A stretch of 64,000 nucleotides of DNA from CALLCD01 sp039196965 (GTDB taxonomy: Bacteria; Pseudomonadota; Alphaproteobacteria; Caulobacterales; Hyphomonadaceae): assembly GCA_039196965.1 (NCBI GenBank), contig JBCCUK010000022.1:12056-76055 (forward strand). Reading direction: 5' to 3'. Within the stretch, counting starts at the first letter, position 1. Each line of letters opens with the position of its first letter. The notes beneath the pieces were generated by a model. It had not been told where the DNA came from. It did not search any database and was given only the letters and a program-made list of their open reading frames with translations. This document shows positions 44,537 through 53,646 of this stretch, piece by piece. Made by a program: the position numbers and the translations under genes.

Positions 44537-45742
44537 TTACTCAACGAAAGCGGTCAGCACGTGTTCGGCAAGCTGGGCCATAATCGTATTGTCTTCACCG
44601 TCATGGCCGGTGATCACGATGGTCAGGTCAAGATCCTCAACAATGATGATGCGTTGTCCGCCGCCGCCCCAGGCAAAAGCAGCATTGTAGCTGTGGTCAC
44701 CGACCGTAAGAGGCGTTTGATACCAGAAATAGCCATACCGGTAGCTATCGGGCATCCAGTCCTCGGTTGGCTCAACAATCCCGCTGGTGGCCTTTGCGAG
44801 ATAGTCCTCGGGAATGAGTTGCTCTCCTTCCCATTCGCCCCCATTCAGAACCAGGTCGCCTAATTTCAACATATCGCGCGATGTCATGCTCACGCGCCAG
44901 CCAGCTTCCGGCAGACCACTAATATGATCCTGCCAGTGATAATTTGTGATGGCCAATTTATCGAGAATCTCTGTCTTGATGAAATTCTGAGCTGTGCCCG
45001 GCACGACGGAGTCGATAACGGCCATCACCAGCATTGGGTTAAAGTTCCCATATCGATAGATTTGCGATTCCGCCGTAATCGGTCCGCTCTCTTCGAGAAG
45101 AGCCTGAACAAAATGTTGACCTTCGATGGCGTCGGGGGTTTGCTGAAGCGCTTCCCATTCTTCGTCGCTGACACTGAGGCCACCATGCATGGTCAGGGCC
45201 TTGTGCAGCGTGATCCTTTCCGCGCCGTCCACAAGTTTGGTCCTGTCCAGATCGTCAAGGAAATCGATGAGCGGTTTGTCCAGATCGGCCATGGTCAGGT
45301 GTCCAAGCTGGATCGCACGGCCGAGCGCCAAGCTGGTATGGCCCTTGGTCGCCGATGCCTGGGGATGGGCCAGGTTGATGCGTCCCCGCAGGTAATAGGA
45401 CTCGAATAGCAGCTTGCCTTCATGGGCGATCAGCAGGCTGTCATAGTTGCCGTGGTCGCCATTTGCGATCTCCTGAGCCAGTTCGACAATCATTGCTTTG
45501 TTGCCGCCATCAACGCCTAACTCGCCAACGACAAGCCCATCTTCTCTCTCAGCCGGCGTTGCATCGATAAAGGCATCCTCCAGAAGTGGAATCTCTCTAA
45601 ACGGAACCTCCGTATTCGCGGCGGTGGCCTCTGGAGCGCGGGCGCTGTTTCCTTCGGTATTTCTTTCGGCCGCGGCAAAGTCGCCCAAACTACCAAATAG
45701 GGCCGCGGCGGCTAGACTTTTGAGCGTTGAATTGTTGATCAT
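44537..45742 (-). CDS. Secreted serine hydrolase, beta-lactamase fold
   Basis: A 401-residue protein with a signal peptide (about 25 residues, ending 'FAAA') and a beta-lactamase-like hydrolase domain. The nucleophile motif is Ser130-Ala-Thr-Lys133, 'YRYGNFNPMLVMAVID' holds Tyr-x-Asn, and 'AFAWGGGGQRIIIV' stands for the third motif with Trp-Gly-Gly instead of His-Gly-Gly. Between signal and domain lies an Ala/Glu-rich linker. Substrate unknown. AGGGA lies 4 nt before the ATG. Convergent with rarD. Confidence 0.84.
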   Translation of the reverse strand: MINNSTLKSLAAAALFGSLGDFAAAERNTEGNSARAPEATAANTEVPFREIPLLEDAFIDATPAEREDGLVVGELGVDGGNKAMIVELAQEIANGDHGNYDSLLIAHEGKLLFESYYLRGRINLAHPQASATKGHTSLALGRAIQLGHLTMADLDKPLIDFLDDLDRTKLVDGAERITLHKALTMHGGLSVSDEEWEALQQTPDAIEGQHFVQALLEESGPITAESQIYRYGNFNPMLVMAVIDSVVPGTAQNFIKTEILDKLAITNYHWQDHISGLPEAGWRVSMTSRDMLKLGDLVLNGGEWEGEQLIPEDYLAKATSGIVEPTEDWMPDSYRYGYFWYQTPLTVGDHSYNAAFAWGGGGQRIIIVEDLDLTIVITGHDGEDNTIMAQLAEHVLTAFVE

Positions 45743-45913
45743 GATATCCCTATACTTTTATCGAATATCAGTACATTCCCCGGCTAGGGTCAACGCTCTT
45801 TATCGTGATCGGCAGAGGAGTCATCACCAGCATATTTGATTAGAGTTTTCCCAGGACGAACACTCGGTCAAAAACACCCGAACAAGTGCCCAGTCTCAAA
45901 CCCGAGTGTATGC

Positions 45914-47017
45914 TCAGTTGGATGTCGCAAAGTGCTCTACAACAAGTTCGATAACATCAGCTTGGATGGCATCGCGAGAAACTGCTCCATCTTTGCAGAC
46001 CGGAACAAATCGCTGCCCCTGTTCCGTGCACGGATTCAAGAATGTGTAATGGCTTGCCCCTTCGACAACCCGGAGGCCTGCGGTCGGTGCCAGATCGCTA
46101 AGGCGCTTGGCGTTCGTTTCAAGTGGCGCAACTCGATCACCATCGCCAACGATCACAAGAATTGGCTGATTGAGAGATTTGAGGCTGTCGTCTGTCAAGG
46201 CTTGAATAAGAGCAGGTGCCAGCGTCACGTAAGTGCTAATGCGCGGATCGGAGAAGTCTGATCCTGCATACTCCATATCGCTTTTTGACACTTTACCGCT
46301 CTCAAGCATCTCCGCGAATTCGCGACTAGCATCGGGATACTCCGGTTGCGGATCGCACGTGGCATCGCGTTCGAGACTTTCGCAGAAAGCGCCAAACCGT
46401 GAAAAATCGATTTGTCCACCTGCAAGCGCGGTGACTGTATAGCCGCCTAGTGAAAAGCCAGCGGCACCGATTTGTGTATTATCGATCCTGGGGGCCCATA
46501 TGGGATCGTCGATAAGTTGATCGAGGAGTGCCGAGAGATCGAGCGCCCGCTGCCAGGGCATCCTGAAGCCGCGGGCGTCGAAGGAATCTTCCGCGGCTGT
46601 GTTTCCATGATGGTCAATCGCGGCTGCTATAAAGCCTCTGCTCGCCAGCGCCCTGCCAAGCCACATCATTTGCAGTGCGCTGCCGCCTGTTCCGTGGGAG
46701 AGCAGGACGAAAGGATACTTCTTTTCATTGGCAATTGTGGCATTTCGAGCTGCAAGACCGCCGGAAAATATTGGCTGATCGGCCGGAAATGATATGAGTT
46801 CCTGCTGCACGCCAGCTTGGGCTGGGTACCATATTGTTGTACTCAGTGGGCGACTTCCTGCGTCTGTCCATGCAGGCCGAGCATCATCGAAAAATTCGAT
46901 TCGGGCCATGCCAACCGCGTTGGTGCTTTCGAGCGGGACCTCAGCCGAAAGGCATCCGCAAATGGTGCAGAGCGCGATAAAAAATGTCAGAGCCTTAGCC
47001 ACTTTAATCTCCGGCAT
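45914..47017 (-). CDS. Lipoprotein alpha/beta hydrolase (PAF-acetylhydrolase-like)
   Basis: A 367-residue protein with a hydrophobic N-terminus containing Cys near residue 20 ('CTICGCLSAE'), consistent with a lipoprotein, and an alpha/beta-hydrolase domain. 'TTIWYPAQ', 'FVLLSHGTGGSALQMMWLGRALASRGFIAAAIDHHGN' in parts, and the nucleophile elbow 'GAAGFSLGGYTV' near residue 195 resemble the platelet-activating-factor acetylhydrolase/dienelactone hydrolase group. 'ILVIVGDGDRVAPL' gives the acid and 'EGASHYTFLNPC' the His. The ATG at 47017 is preferred over a TTG at 47044. No good ribosome site is visible. Confidence 0.85.
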   Translation of the reverse strand: MPEIKVAKALTFFIALCTICGCLSAEVPLESTNAVGMARIEFFDDARPAWTDAGSRPLSTTIWYPAQAGVQQELISFPADQPIFSGGLAARNATIANEKKYPFVLLSHGTGGSALQMMWLGRALASRGFIAAAIDHHGNTAAEDSFDARGFRMPWQRALDLSALLDQLIDDPIWAPRIDNTQIGAAGFSLGGYTVTALAGGQIDFSRFGAFCESLERDATCDPQPEYPDASREFAEMLESGKVSKSDMEYAGSDFSDPRISTYVTLAPALIQALTDDSLKSLNQPILVIVGDGDRVAPLETNAKRLSDLAPTAGLRVVEGASHYTFLNPCTEQGQRFVPVCKDGAVSRDAIQADVIELVVEHFATSN

Positions 47018-47092
47018 GACTAGGTATGAAAACAGCAGCACCAATACGACAACACATCATCGATTCAAAAAAGAAGAAGATCTGCCGCGCAC

Positions 47093-47122
47093 AAAAAGAA
47101 ACCCCGGCCTTGCGAGCCGGGG
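47093..47122 (-). terminator. Terminator downstream of the serine hydrolase gene
   Basis: A perfect 7-bp stem CCCCGGC/GCCGGGG (47102-47108 with 47116-47122), read on the minus strand, is followed by TTTCTTTTT. It lies 120 bp after the stop of the zapE-linked hydrolase and just before the next minus-strand gene. Confidence 0.85.
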
Positions 47123-47241
47123 AAAGTGCGAAGTGTGTTGAGTAAGAGGGGAGTTTACCTCTCAGTAACTACTTACAAGCGTCGTGCCAGAACCGATGTT
47201 CCGGTGATTTCGCTTATTTGTCGGATAAGCTGCTATTAAGC

Positions 47242-48366
47242 CTATAGGCAGCTGTAAAGACTGGCAAAAAGGTGTTTGGAGCGTGGATCGCCAAGAAGAA
47301 TATTCGATTGGCGATTCATAACGTAGGCGGCAGCCAGGCCCCTGTCCGGATCTCCGAATGCCGCCGCGCCGCCCCATCCGGCATGGCCGAGACTGTTCGG
47401 ATTTGGGCCAAAGGCCAGATTATTATTCCGCATTAAACCGGCGGCGAAAGAAAGATTGAAGGGCAGTATGCGATCCGGCCCATGGGCTCTTGATTTTGTC
47501 AAATTACGGAACGTATCAGCTCCAATAATATCACGACTGCCGATCTTTCCGTGTCCGGCATAAAGCGAGTATAGCTGTGCTACAGCGGATGCTGTGCCAT
47601 GGCCATTGGCCGATGGAATTTCCGCCTCTCTCCACGGCGCGCCGCCCCGGTCCGGGGCCGCCCATTTGGTGAGAAAGGCAGTTCGCTTGAATGCGTTGAG
47701 ATCGCCAAGATCCGGCAGTGCGGTAGGCCGTTTGATTTCAGCCGCACGATGATGATCCGCCTCAGGCGTACCGATCTGGAAATCGATCTGTAATGGTTCG
47801 CAGATTTCCTCGCGCAGCCAGGTGCCAAGGGTCTTTCCCGATGCCCGCCGCACCAGTTCGCCAGCGATATAGCCCCAGGTGAGAGGGTGGTAGCCTGTGC
47901 CATCCCCGAGCAACCATTGCGGTGCTTCATCGGCGAGGCGCGCTGAAAGCGAGGGCGGATCGAGCCACATGGCCGGATCTATAGGCTCAACGAAGCCGGG
48001 TACACCGGCCTGATGCGACAGGGCTTCGCCCACCGTGACAGCCCCTTTTCCATGGGCTGCGAATTCCGGCCAGTACTTCGCCAGCGGAGTATCATAATAG
48101 ATCAGTTCATGATCTACGAGCATGGCAATGACAATTGCCGCAATGCCTTTCGTGACAGAATAGACCGGAACGATCGTGTCGCCGATCCATGGGCGGCTCT
48201 GTTTCCGGTCGGCATATCCGCCTGTGATATCAATGATCAGCTCGCCATCGAACCAGGCCGCAAAGCCAGCGCCTAATTCATTGCCATCCGCAAAATTTTC
48301 TTCAAAGGCGTCCAGAACCGGCTCGAAGCCGGGCGCGATATAGGCGGCCAGATTGGTAACACTCAT
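47242..48366 (-). CDS. Cytoplasmic beta-lactamase-fold hydrolase (EstB-like)
   Basis: A 374-residue beta-lactamase-family hydrolase without signal peptide. The nucleophile motif is Ser70-Val-Thr-Lys73 in 'VPVYSVTKGIAAIV', 'GTGYHPLTWGYIAGELVRRASG' carries the Tyr region, and 'GHAGWGGAAAFGDPDRGLAAAYVMN' is the C-terminal motif. This resembles EstB-type esterases rather than a beta-lactamase. The ATG lies 3 nt after the zapE stop, so it is probably in an operon with zapE. A terminator follows at 47093-47122. Confidence 0.87.
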   Translation of the reverse strand: MSVTNLAAYIAPGFEPVLDAFEENFADGNELGAGFAAWFDGELIIDITGGYADRKQSRPWIGDTIVPVYSVTKGIAAIVIAMLVDHELIYYDTPLAKYWPEFAAHGKGAVTVGEALSHQAGVPGFVEPIDPAMWLDPPSLSARLADEAPQWLLGDGTGYHPLTWGYIAGELVRRASGKTLGTWLREEICEPLQIDFQIGTPEADHHRAAEIKRPTALPDLGDLNAFKRTAFLTKWAAPDRGGAPWREAEIPSANGHGTASAVAQLYSLYAGHGKIGSRDIIGADTFRNLTKSRAHGPDRILPFNLSFAAGLMRNNNLAFGPNPNSLGHAGWGGAAAFGDPDRGLAAAYVMNRQSNILLGDPRSKHLFASLYSCL

Positions 48367-48369
48367 TGC

Positions 48370-49500
48370 TCAAGCCTGTGCTTCGCCGAACGCATTGGCG
48401 TGTTCGGCACCGATATAGTCATTTGAACGCATCTCGTGGAGGCGGCTGGCTGTCCGTTGAAACTCAAATGATCCGTCTCCTGATGGATAAAGGTCATCTG
48501 GTTCCGCTGCTGCGCTTGCTACCAGCTTTGTCTTGGCTTCGTAAAGTGCATCCACCAGAGTTACGAATCGCGCCGCTTCATTCCGTTTGTCTGGAGTTAG
48601 CTCTGGAATGCTGTCGATCAGTACCGTATGGAACTGCGCAGCGATAGCGAGATAGTCCGAAGGCCCCAGCGGTTGCGCGCAGAGATCGGCGAAGGAGAAG
48701 CGGGCGCATCCTGCCGCCTGACATGGCACTCTTACCATCCGTCCACCGACATCTATCTCGCAGCTCTTGGCCTCCTTGCCGAGGGTCAGCCGCTGCCAGA
48801 TCTGATCCATTTCACTGCGGGCCGATGCGCCGAGCGGCGCGTGCCAAAGTGGCGCCTCGGTCAGACGTGCCAGCCGGTAATCCCGGTCGGAGAGAATCTC
48901 TACGACATCGCAATAGGCTTCCAGCTTGTCTATGAAGGGTAGGAAGAGTTCGCGATTGATGCCATTCAGATATAAGTCCTTGGGCGGACGGTTGGAAGTT
49001 GCCACAACGGTCACGCCGCGTTGGAATAATCCTTCGAAAAGGCGGCTCAATATCATCGCGTCGGCGATTTGCGTCACCTGGAATTCGTCGAAACAGAGGA
49101 GCTTGGCCCCCGCTGCCACTTTCTCAGCAGCTGGGGCAATTGGATCATCGCCTGCGCCTGGCACGCGCCATTGTGATTTGCGCCTCTCGGCCGGAGAGAG
49201 ACCCCGCCAATAGGCGAGAAAGCCATGGGTCTCCTGCATGAAGGCATGGAAGTGGATGCGGCGCTTGGCCTCGATCGACACAGTCTCAAAGAATAGATCC
49301 ATCATCATGGATTTGCCCCGGCCGACCCCGCCCCAGACATAGAGGCCGCGCGGCGGTTTCGGCTTTCTGAATAAGCCGGGCTTCGCGTGCAGCGCGGTGT
49401 GTAGCTTGTCGAGGCGTTGCATGACTTCGCGCTGGGCACTATCGGCCTCCAGATCGCCCGCGGCAATCATTGCATCATAGGCATCCATCGGTTCGGCCAT
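48370..49500 (-). CDS. zapE: Cell division protein ZapE (AFG1-like ATPase)
   Basis: A 376-residue AFG1/ZapE ATPase, which interacts with FtsZ during division in gammaproteobacteria and relates to mitochondrial AFG1. The Walker A GGVGRGKS is at residues 57-64, Walker B is in 'KLLCFDEFQVTQIADAMIL', and 'VVATSNRPPKDLYLNGINRELFLPFI' in parts is typical. The downstream hydrolase begins 3 nt after its stop. The call is secure. Confidence 0.92.
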   Translation of the reverse strand: MAEPMDAYDAMIAAGDLEADSAQREVMQRLDKLHTALHAKPGLFRKPKPPRGLYVWGGVGRGKSMMMDLFFETVSIEAKRRIHFHAFMQETHGFLAYWRGLSPAERRKSQWRVPGAGDDPIAPAAEKVAAGAKLLCFDEFQVTQIADAMILSRLFEGLFQRGVTVVATSNRPPKDLYLNGINRELFLPFIDKLEAYCDVVEILSDRDYRLARLTEAPLWHAPLGASARSEMDQIWQRLTLGKEAKSCEIDVGGRMVRVPCQAAGCARFSFADLCAQPLGPSDYLAIAAQFHTVLIDSIPELTPDKRNEAARFVTLVDALYEAKTKLVASAAAEPDDLYPSGDGSFEFQRTASRLHEMRSNDYIGAEHANAFGEAQA

Positions 49501-49643
49501 GGATCACACAGCCCCTTTGAGGCTGATAAAACCGAGACAGAAAGCCGAAATTTCGGGGAAACGGAGCTTACGATACAACATTGCCCGCCGATGTGGCGTG
49601 AAAGCCAGCGGCGGGCAAGCAACTTTTGCTCTTATGGCAGCTT

Positions 49644-50078
49644 TCAGGCGACGGCTTTTGCCGTGGCGTCGCGGCCCGGCATTAGATCGAGGAGAAAGTC
49701 TTCAAACGCTTCCGGGCGCTGGATAAAGCGATTAAAAGGCAGGCTTGCCTTTGAGACAGCTTCGGGGTGGATGTTGCATCCGAAGCGTACGGCGTCTGCT
49801 ACCGCGCTGTCGCGATCTTCGCTCGCAGAGACCACAGCGATGCGGAAATTACCCATATTTGCGGCCCGGGCAATGGTCATTTCGCCATCAAAACTATCCG
49901 GCAGTGTCAGATCCAGCACGACAAGGTCGAAGCGCTCCAGGCGAAGGCGATTTTCGGCCTCCATAAGTGTCCCAGCCATGACAAGATCGACCTGAATCCG
50001 GCTTCTTGCAGCCTTATCCGCCGCGATGGACAGCATCTCTCGAACCGGTTGGTGATCTTCGACCCAAAGGACTTTCAT
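49644..50078 (-). CDS. Single-domain response regulator
   Basis: A 144-residue CheY-like receiver with no output domain. Glu7/Asp8 form the acidic pocket, Asp56 in 'DLVVLDLTLPDS' is the likely phospho-acceptor, 'AVVSASED' carries the Ser/Thr, and the Lys lies in 'EAVSKASLPF' near residue 116. The ATG at 50078 has GGAG 7 nt upstream. No histidine kinase is nearby, so it is an orphan. Possible role in motility or a phosphorelay is open. Confidence 0.86.
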   Translation of the reverse strand: MKVLWVEDHQPVREMLSIAADKAARSRIQVDLVMAGTLMEAENRLRLERFDLVVLDLTLPDSFDGEMTIARAANMGNFRIAVVSASEDRDSAVADAVRFGCNIHPEAVSKASLPFNRFIQRPEAFEDFLLDLMPGRDATAKAVA

Positions 50079-50298
50079 ACGCTTACTCCACTGTAACATT
50101 TGGGTCGCTAACGGCCCCGTCTTGACCTCTCTATGCCATGGCGGGTCTTGCGGCTTGGTAAAGCGTTTGTCACCGAAAGGTTTATTTCGCGATTTTTCTT
50201 GAAGCCCCCGAGTATTGTCACAGAATTGTATGGAGCCGCCTTTGTTCTGGCCAGACTCTGCGCTAGGACTACTCGCTATCAGGTTGCTCAGGGTCCAA

Positions 50299-51198
50299 AT
50301 GAAGAAAAAACCTGTCCCCGTTCCGGCGGCTCCTGTCTCGGCATTTGCCGTTCCGGATATCCGCCCAGACCAGCACATTATTGATGTGTTGATCGAGGAA
50401 CGATGCCCATCCTTCGTTGACCATTGGACATGGCCGATGACCCGGCCAATGCTGTTTTCCCTGCTGGGATATAGGAAAGCACGACGTATGGCTGACGCCA
50501 TGGAGGATATGAGCGGAGAAGGTTCCTTCGATTATTTGGCCGAGCAGCTCGATTTTCGCCTTGAAACCCACCATTTCGACCGGATTCCGCGCGAAGGCCG
50601 GGTCGTGGTCATCGCGAATCACCCCACAGGCCTCGCTGATGGCGTCGCTGTATGGGAAGCATTAAGTAAAATCCGCCGGGATATTGTCTTTTTTGCCAAT
50701 GCGGACGCCATGCGGGTCAATCCGAATTTTGGCGATACCATCATCCCAGTGGAATGGTTGATGGAGAAGCGGTCGCCGGCGAAAACCCGTGAAACGCTCC
50801 GTCTGGCTGGTGAGGCTTTCGCCGAAGAAAAGTGTGTCGTGATCTTTCCTTCGGGGAAACTTGCGAAAATGGTGAACCGCGAGCTAACGGAGCAGGAATG
50901 GTTTCCGACAGCGGTGAGCCTCGCCAAGAAAAAGAAAGCTCCGATCCTTCCGCTCCATGTCGGCTCACGGAACTCGATGCTCTACTATCTGTTCTCCACA
51001 TGGAATGGCGAGTTGCGGGACATCACGCTCTTTTATGAGCTGTTGAACAAGCAGGACTCTCTTTTCAAGATGATTGCTGGGCCGCTGATTGAACCGCGTG
51101 ACATTTCCGGCGATGCGGGCGACTTTACCGACGCCCTGAAGGATTACGTGGCCTACGACCTTCCTGGCACTCCTGACACGCCCTTCGCATTCGGATAG
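50299..51198 (+). CDS. PlsC-like lysophospholipid acyltransferase
   Basis: A 299-residue 1-acylglycerol-phosphate acyltransferase-like protein. The catalytic motif reads 'VIANHPTGLADG', with His and Asp separated by five residues rather than the usual four, and 'CVVIFPSGKLAK' replaces the usual FPEGTRS. This resembles the hemolysin/ornithine-lipid-type PlsC proteins. Its position facing a response regulator says little. The start at 50299 has AGGG 5 nt upstream. Lipid substrate unknown. Confidence 0.8.
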   Translation: MKKKPVPVPAAPVSAFAVPDIRPDQHIIDVLIEERCPSFVDHWTWPMTRPMLFSLLGYRKARRMADAMEDMSGEGSFDYLAEQLDFRLETHHFDRIPREGRVVVIANHPTGLADGVAVWEALSKIRRDIVFFANADAMRVNPNFGDTIIPVEWLMEKRSPAKTRETLRLAGEAFAEEKCVVIFPSGKLAKMVNRELTEQEWFPTAVSLAKKKKAPILPLHVGSRNSMLYYLFSTWNGELRDITLFYELLNKQDSLFKMIAGPLIEPRDISGDAGDFTDALKDYVAYDLPGTPDTPFAFG

Positions 51199-51271
51199 GG
51201 TGGCAAGGCTTCAAACACCACATCCTCCCGCCGCTAAAATCGCGGAGAGAGAACATGGCGTTCATCAATTA

Positions 51272-52672
51272 TTATGCTTCAACCGGCGGGTCGCCGTACC
51301 AGTCGATATTCCGTGTCATCCACATTGTGGCGGCGATGGCGGCGAAGCTCGCAAAGGCACCGGCGATGAGGGCGTTATCTTCGGCGCGCATCAACAAGTA
51401 AATGAGCCCATATATACCGCTCAGTACAATGAAAGCTCTTAGACCATAAATCCGTGATCGAAACACGCTAATGGCGTAGGTCGAGATGAGGGTGACCGTC
51501 ATTCCGGAAGCGGCGAGGAATGCGATGTCAAAGCTCGTCTTTTCCGAAAGCGCGAGCAGGAGCAGATAAAAGATCGTCTGTGCAAGGCCGACCAGAACAT
51601 ACTGCGCGGGGTGGGCGCGCAGGTGGCTTGTCACCTCAAAGAGGAAGTAGGTCAGGAAGACGAGGCCGATAAACATCGCGCCATATTTTAGGGCGCGCTG
51701 AACACTTTGATAAGGGTTTGCTTCGCGAATGAACCGGACGGCGAGGTCGGCTTTATCATAGGCGGTGACATCATAGAGGCTGAGCCTCGGTCCAGCGCCG
51801 GCAATACCGCGAGCGAGATATGGCACACGCCAGTTTGCTTCGAAGCCTGTATCGTTGTCACCGATCGCGTGATCGTCGGGTAGGACGCCACCGGTAAAGC
51901 TAGGGCTCGGCCAGTTCGACGTCATTTGAACATCGGTGTCTCTGGCAAAGGGCGCGAAGGCGAGACGGCCAGCTCCGGAGAATGTGATATCTGTCCGTAT
52001 AGTGATTTTATCAGTGACGTCCGCTAGTCCTTCAACTTCGGCTCCGGCCAGGCGGAGATCGGAATGGGGCACAGGCGCATAGGTAGCATTGCCATTCTGG
52101 GTCGCCGGTTCGAAGGTGAGCGGCGCGCCATTGGCGCTGGCCGAGATCGTGTCTTTCAAGCCCTTTGGGTCGCGAAGGCCGACATAAAAGCGAGCGTCGG
52201 TCCAGATTGGGGTCGCTCCCCTTGGCCAGGCGGCAGAAAAGTCTGCCGGGTCGAAGACGGCGGTGATGTCCGTGTCCACACTATATATCGGCACGAGGTG
52301 AATGCCGCGCTGGCGCTCTTTCACATCGACATTGGCCGAGATCGCGCCGGTTTCCGGATAGACGAGGCCGGTGCCGTAAACGATTTCGCCCGGCTTTTCG
52401 GCGTCCGGGGCATAGGAATATGGAATGGCGAGCACAGGTCCGAGCACCGTTTGCTCACCACCTACCTTGCTCGCCACATCATTGAAGGCCCGTCGCTCGC
52501 CATCGGAGCGTTCGGAAACAACGCCGTAAACGAACAGCGCCGGAATGGCCATCAAGAGCGCGAGGCCGCAGACGAGCAAGAGTTTCAGGCCGGTCGAGCG
52601 TTTGGGCACGAAGTCGCCGAAGCTCGCGCGCAAGCCGCTCGGCGACCCGTTAGATTGGATCGTATCAGTCAT
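51272..52672 (-). CDS. creD: Inner membrane protein CreD
   Basis: A 466-residue CreD-family envelope protein. A first membrane span lies near residues 28-50, then a large periplasmic domain ('GPVLAIPYSY', 'YPETGAISANVDVKERQRGIHLVPIYSVD' in parts, 'GANGAPL'-like region), and a C-terminal cluster of about six spans ('YGAMFIGLVFLTYFLFEVTS', 'HPAQYVLVGLAQTIFYLLLLALSE'). CreD is linked to envelope integrity. AGGGGA lies 6 nt before the ATG. No creBC genes are in the window. Confidence 0.9.
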   Translation of the reverse strand: MTDTIQSNGSPSGLRASFGDFVPKRSTGLKLLLVCGLALLMAIPALFVYGVVSERSDGERRAFNDVASKVGGEQTVLGPVLAIPYSYAPDAEKPGEIVYGTGLVYPETGAISANVDVKERQRGIHLVPIYSVDTDITAVFDPADFSAAWPRGATPIWTDARFYVGLRDPKGLKDTISASANGAPLTFEPATQNGNATYAPVPHSDLRLAGAEVEGLADVTDKITIRTDITFSGAGRLAFAPFARDTDVQMTSNWPSPSFTGGVLPDDHAIGDNDTGFEANWRVPYLARGIAGAGPRLSLYDVTAYDKADLAVRFIREANPYQSVQRALKYGAMFIGLVFLTYFLFEVTSHLRAHPAQYVLVGLAQTIFYLLLLALSEKTSFDIAFLAASGMTVTLISTYAISVFRSRIYGLRAFIVLSGIYGLIYLLMRAEDNALIAGAFASFAAIAATMWMTRNIDWYGDPPVEA

Positions 52673-52891
52673 CGGGTGTCCCCTGGAATAAATTGTCAGC
52701 GAGCCTCCGACAGTCGCGTCGCCTTTGGGCGAGAAGGGGGCGCAGCCAAGGAAATCCGGAGCCGATCATGGGGCTGTTGCGGGGCATTTAGACGTTTGAT
52801 CTCCAGATGGGCGGTGTCAAAACACGGGACGCTACACATCCTTGGCCGAGTGTCCCGGGACAAATTTCTGGAAAATCATGCGGAAACATCA

Positions 52892-52921
52892 GAAGGCGCA
52901 CAATTTGCATTGCGCGCCTTC
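52892..52921. other. Strong 13-bp stem hairpin
   Basis: GAAGGCGCACAAT pairs with ATTGCGCGCCTTC around a TTGC loop, with a single mismatch. No T-run follows, so it is not a simple terminator. It could be part of a small RNA. Confidence 0.5.
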
Positions 52922-53404
52922 CAGGGTGTTTCGAATCAGACTACCAAGTCCTTGTGCTAGCACTCGATTGTCTCTTCCGACACCGGGATCCCTTATACTG
53001 CCGACGTTCCGCAGCGTTCGGTTTTTCCCAGGCCGGGCGAACGGGTTTTTCCATCCGCCGGTCTTGAGCCTCCAGCTCCCTCTATGCCTTGCGACATTTT
53101 CGGGTCCTGATGACCGGGCCTCTGTCGTACCTTTGCATCCGCCTCTTACCGCTTCTGCGCAGGCCTTTTCTTTGGCCCTTGCCCGTTTCGAATTGCGCCT
53201 CGATCGGGTCTTTACGGCTTCCGCAGTCTGGCCTGATCAGCGCCTCGCTGCGAAACATCGCGTGATTTTATTCCTTTCTTCCTTAAGTCTGCAGCGCTTT
53301 GGCCCTCTCGGACGTTTGGCGCGCTGACCTATCTCGGTCCGGACGCGATGTGCTCCCCCGCAGCGTTTGTCGGGTTGGCTCCCGTGCCCTGCTGCGGCGT
53401 TGAA

Positions 53405-53423
53405 TTAAGACAACATTAACCAT
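53405..53423 (+). promoter_or_regulatory. CtrA-type binding box
   Basis: TTAAGACAACATTAACCAT matches the full CtrA consensus TTAA-N7-TTAAC, known from Caulobacter and relatives, with the favoured CCAT extension. It lies about 225 bp before the first coiled-coil gene. Confidence 0.65.
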
Positions 53424-53429
53424 TCGCCT

Positions 53430-53518
53430 GAGTCGAGTCAGATTCAGATCAGATTCCCGATTCAGGGGAGGTTTTCCACAGTTTGATGACAATTGTGGAG
53501 TTTGTGCGTGAGGGATTC
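53430..53518. promoter_or_regulatory. Cluster of GANTC (CcrM) sites
   Basis: GANTC occurs at 53430, 53435, 53441, 53452 and 53459, five sites in 34 bp, and again at 53514. Chance expectation is roughly one per 256 bp. CcrM methylates GANTC in Alphaproteobacteria in a cell-cycle-dependent way. Confidence 0.6.
53472..53480 (+). promoter_or_regulatory. DnaA-box-like site
   Basis: TTTTCCACA differs by one base from the consensus TTATCCACA. A weaker inverted match (TGTGGA) lies at about 53495-53500. Its closeness to the CtrA box and GANTC cluster is what makes it notable. Confidence 0.4.
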
Positions 53519-53646
53519 AGGGTTTGGACTTGTTTTGATCGCTAAGTGAGTGGCGAAAGGGATCCTCAGGCCATTTGTACCCAATCTATCCGACAGCATT
53601 CGCTACAATGGTATCTTCTCATCTCCAGTTACTAGGGAGATGCGTA

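Larger units (their letters stand above)
52673..53646. other. Gene-poor region with hairpins and cell-cycle-type sites
   Basis: No convincing gene is seen in these 974 bp. The frames present on the plus strand have unnatural composition and no family resemblance. The region contains a 12-bp palindrome TGTCCCGGGACA (52851-52862), a 13-bp stem hairpin with one mismatch and a TTGC loop (52892-52921), a CtrA-type box, a GANTC cluster and DnaA-box-like sites. It may hold a structured RNA, a regulatory region or an origin-like element. I matched it to no known RNA. Confidence 0.6.

Noticed and set aside
52842..53327. 161-codon plus-strand frame in the gene-poor interval
   Set aside because: Composition is rich in Leu, Ser, Pro, Arg and Phe without any motif, there is no ribosome site, and the frame begins inside a palindrome. 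It looks like a chance frame.
53472..53480. Calling the interval a proven chromosomal origin
   Set aside because: Only one near-consensus DnaA-like site is seen, the neighbours are not typical origin genes, and strand skew cannot be judged from this window. It is kept only as a hypothesis.
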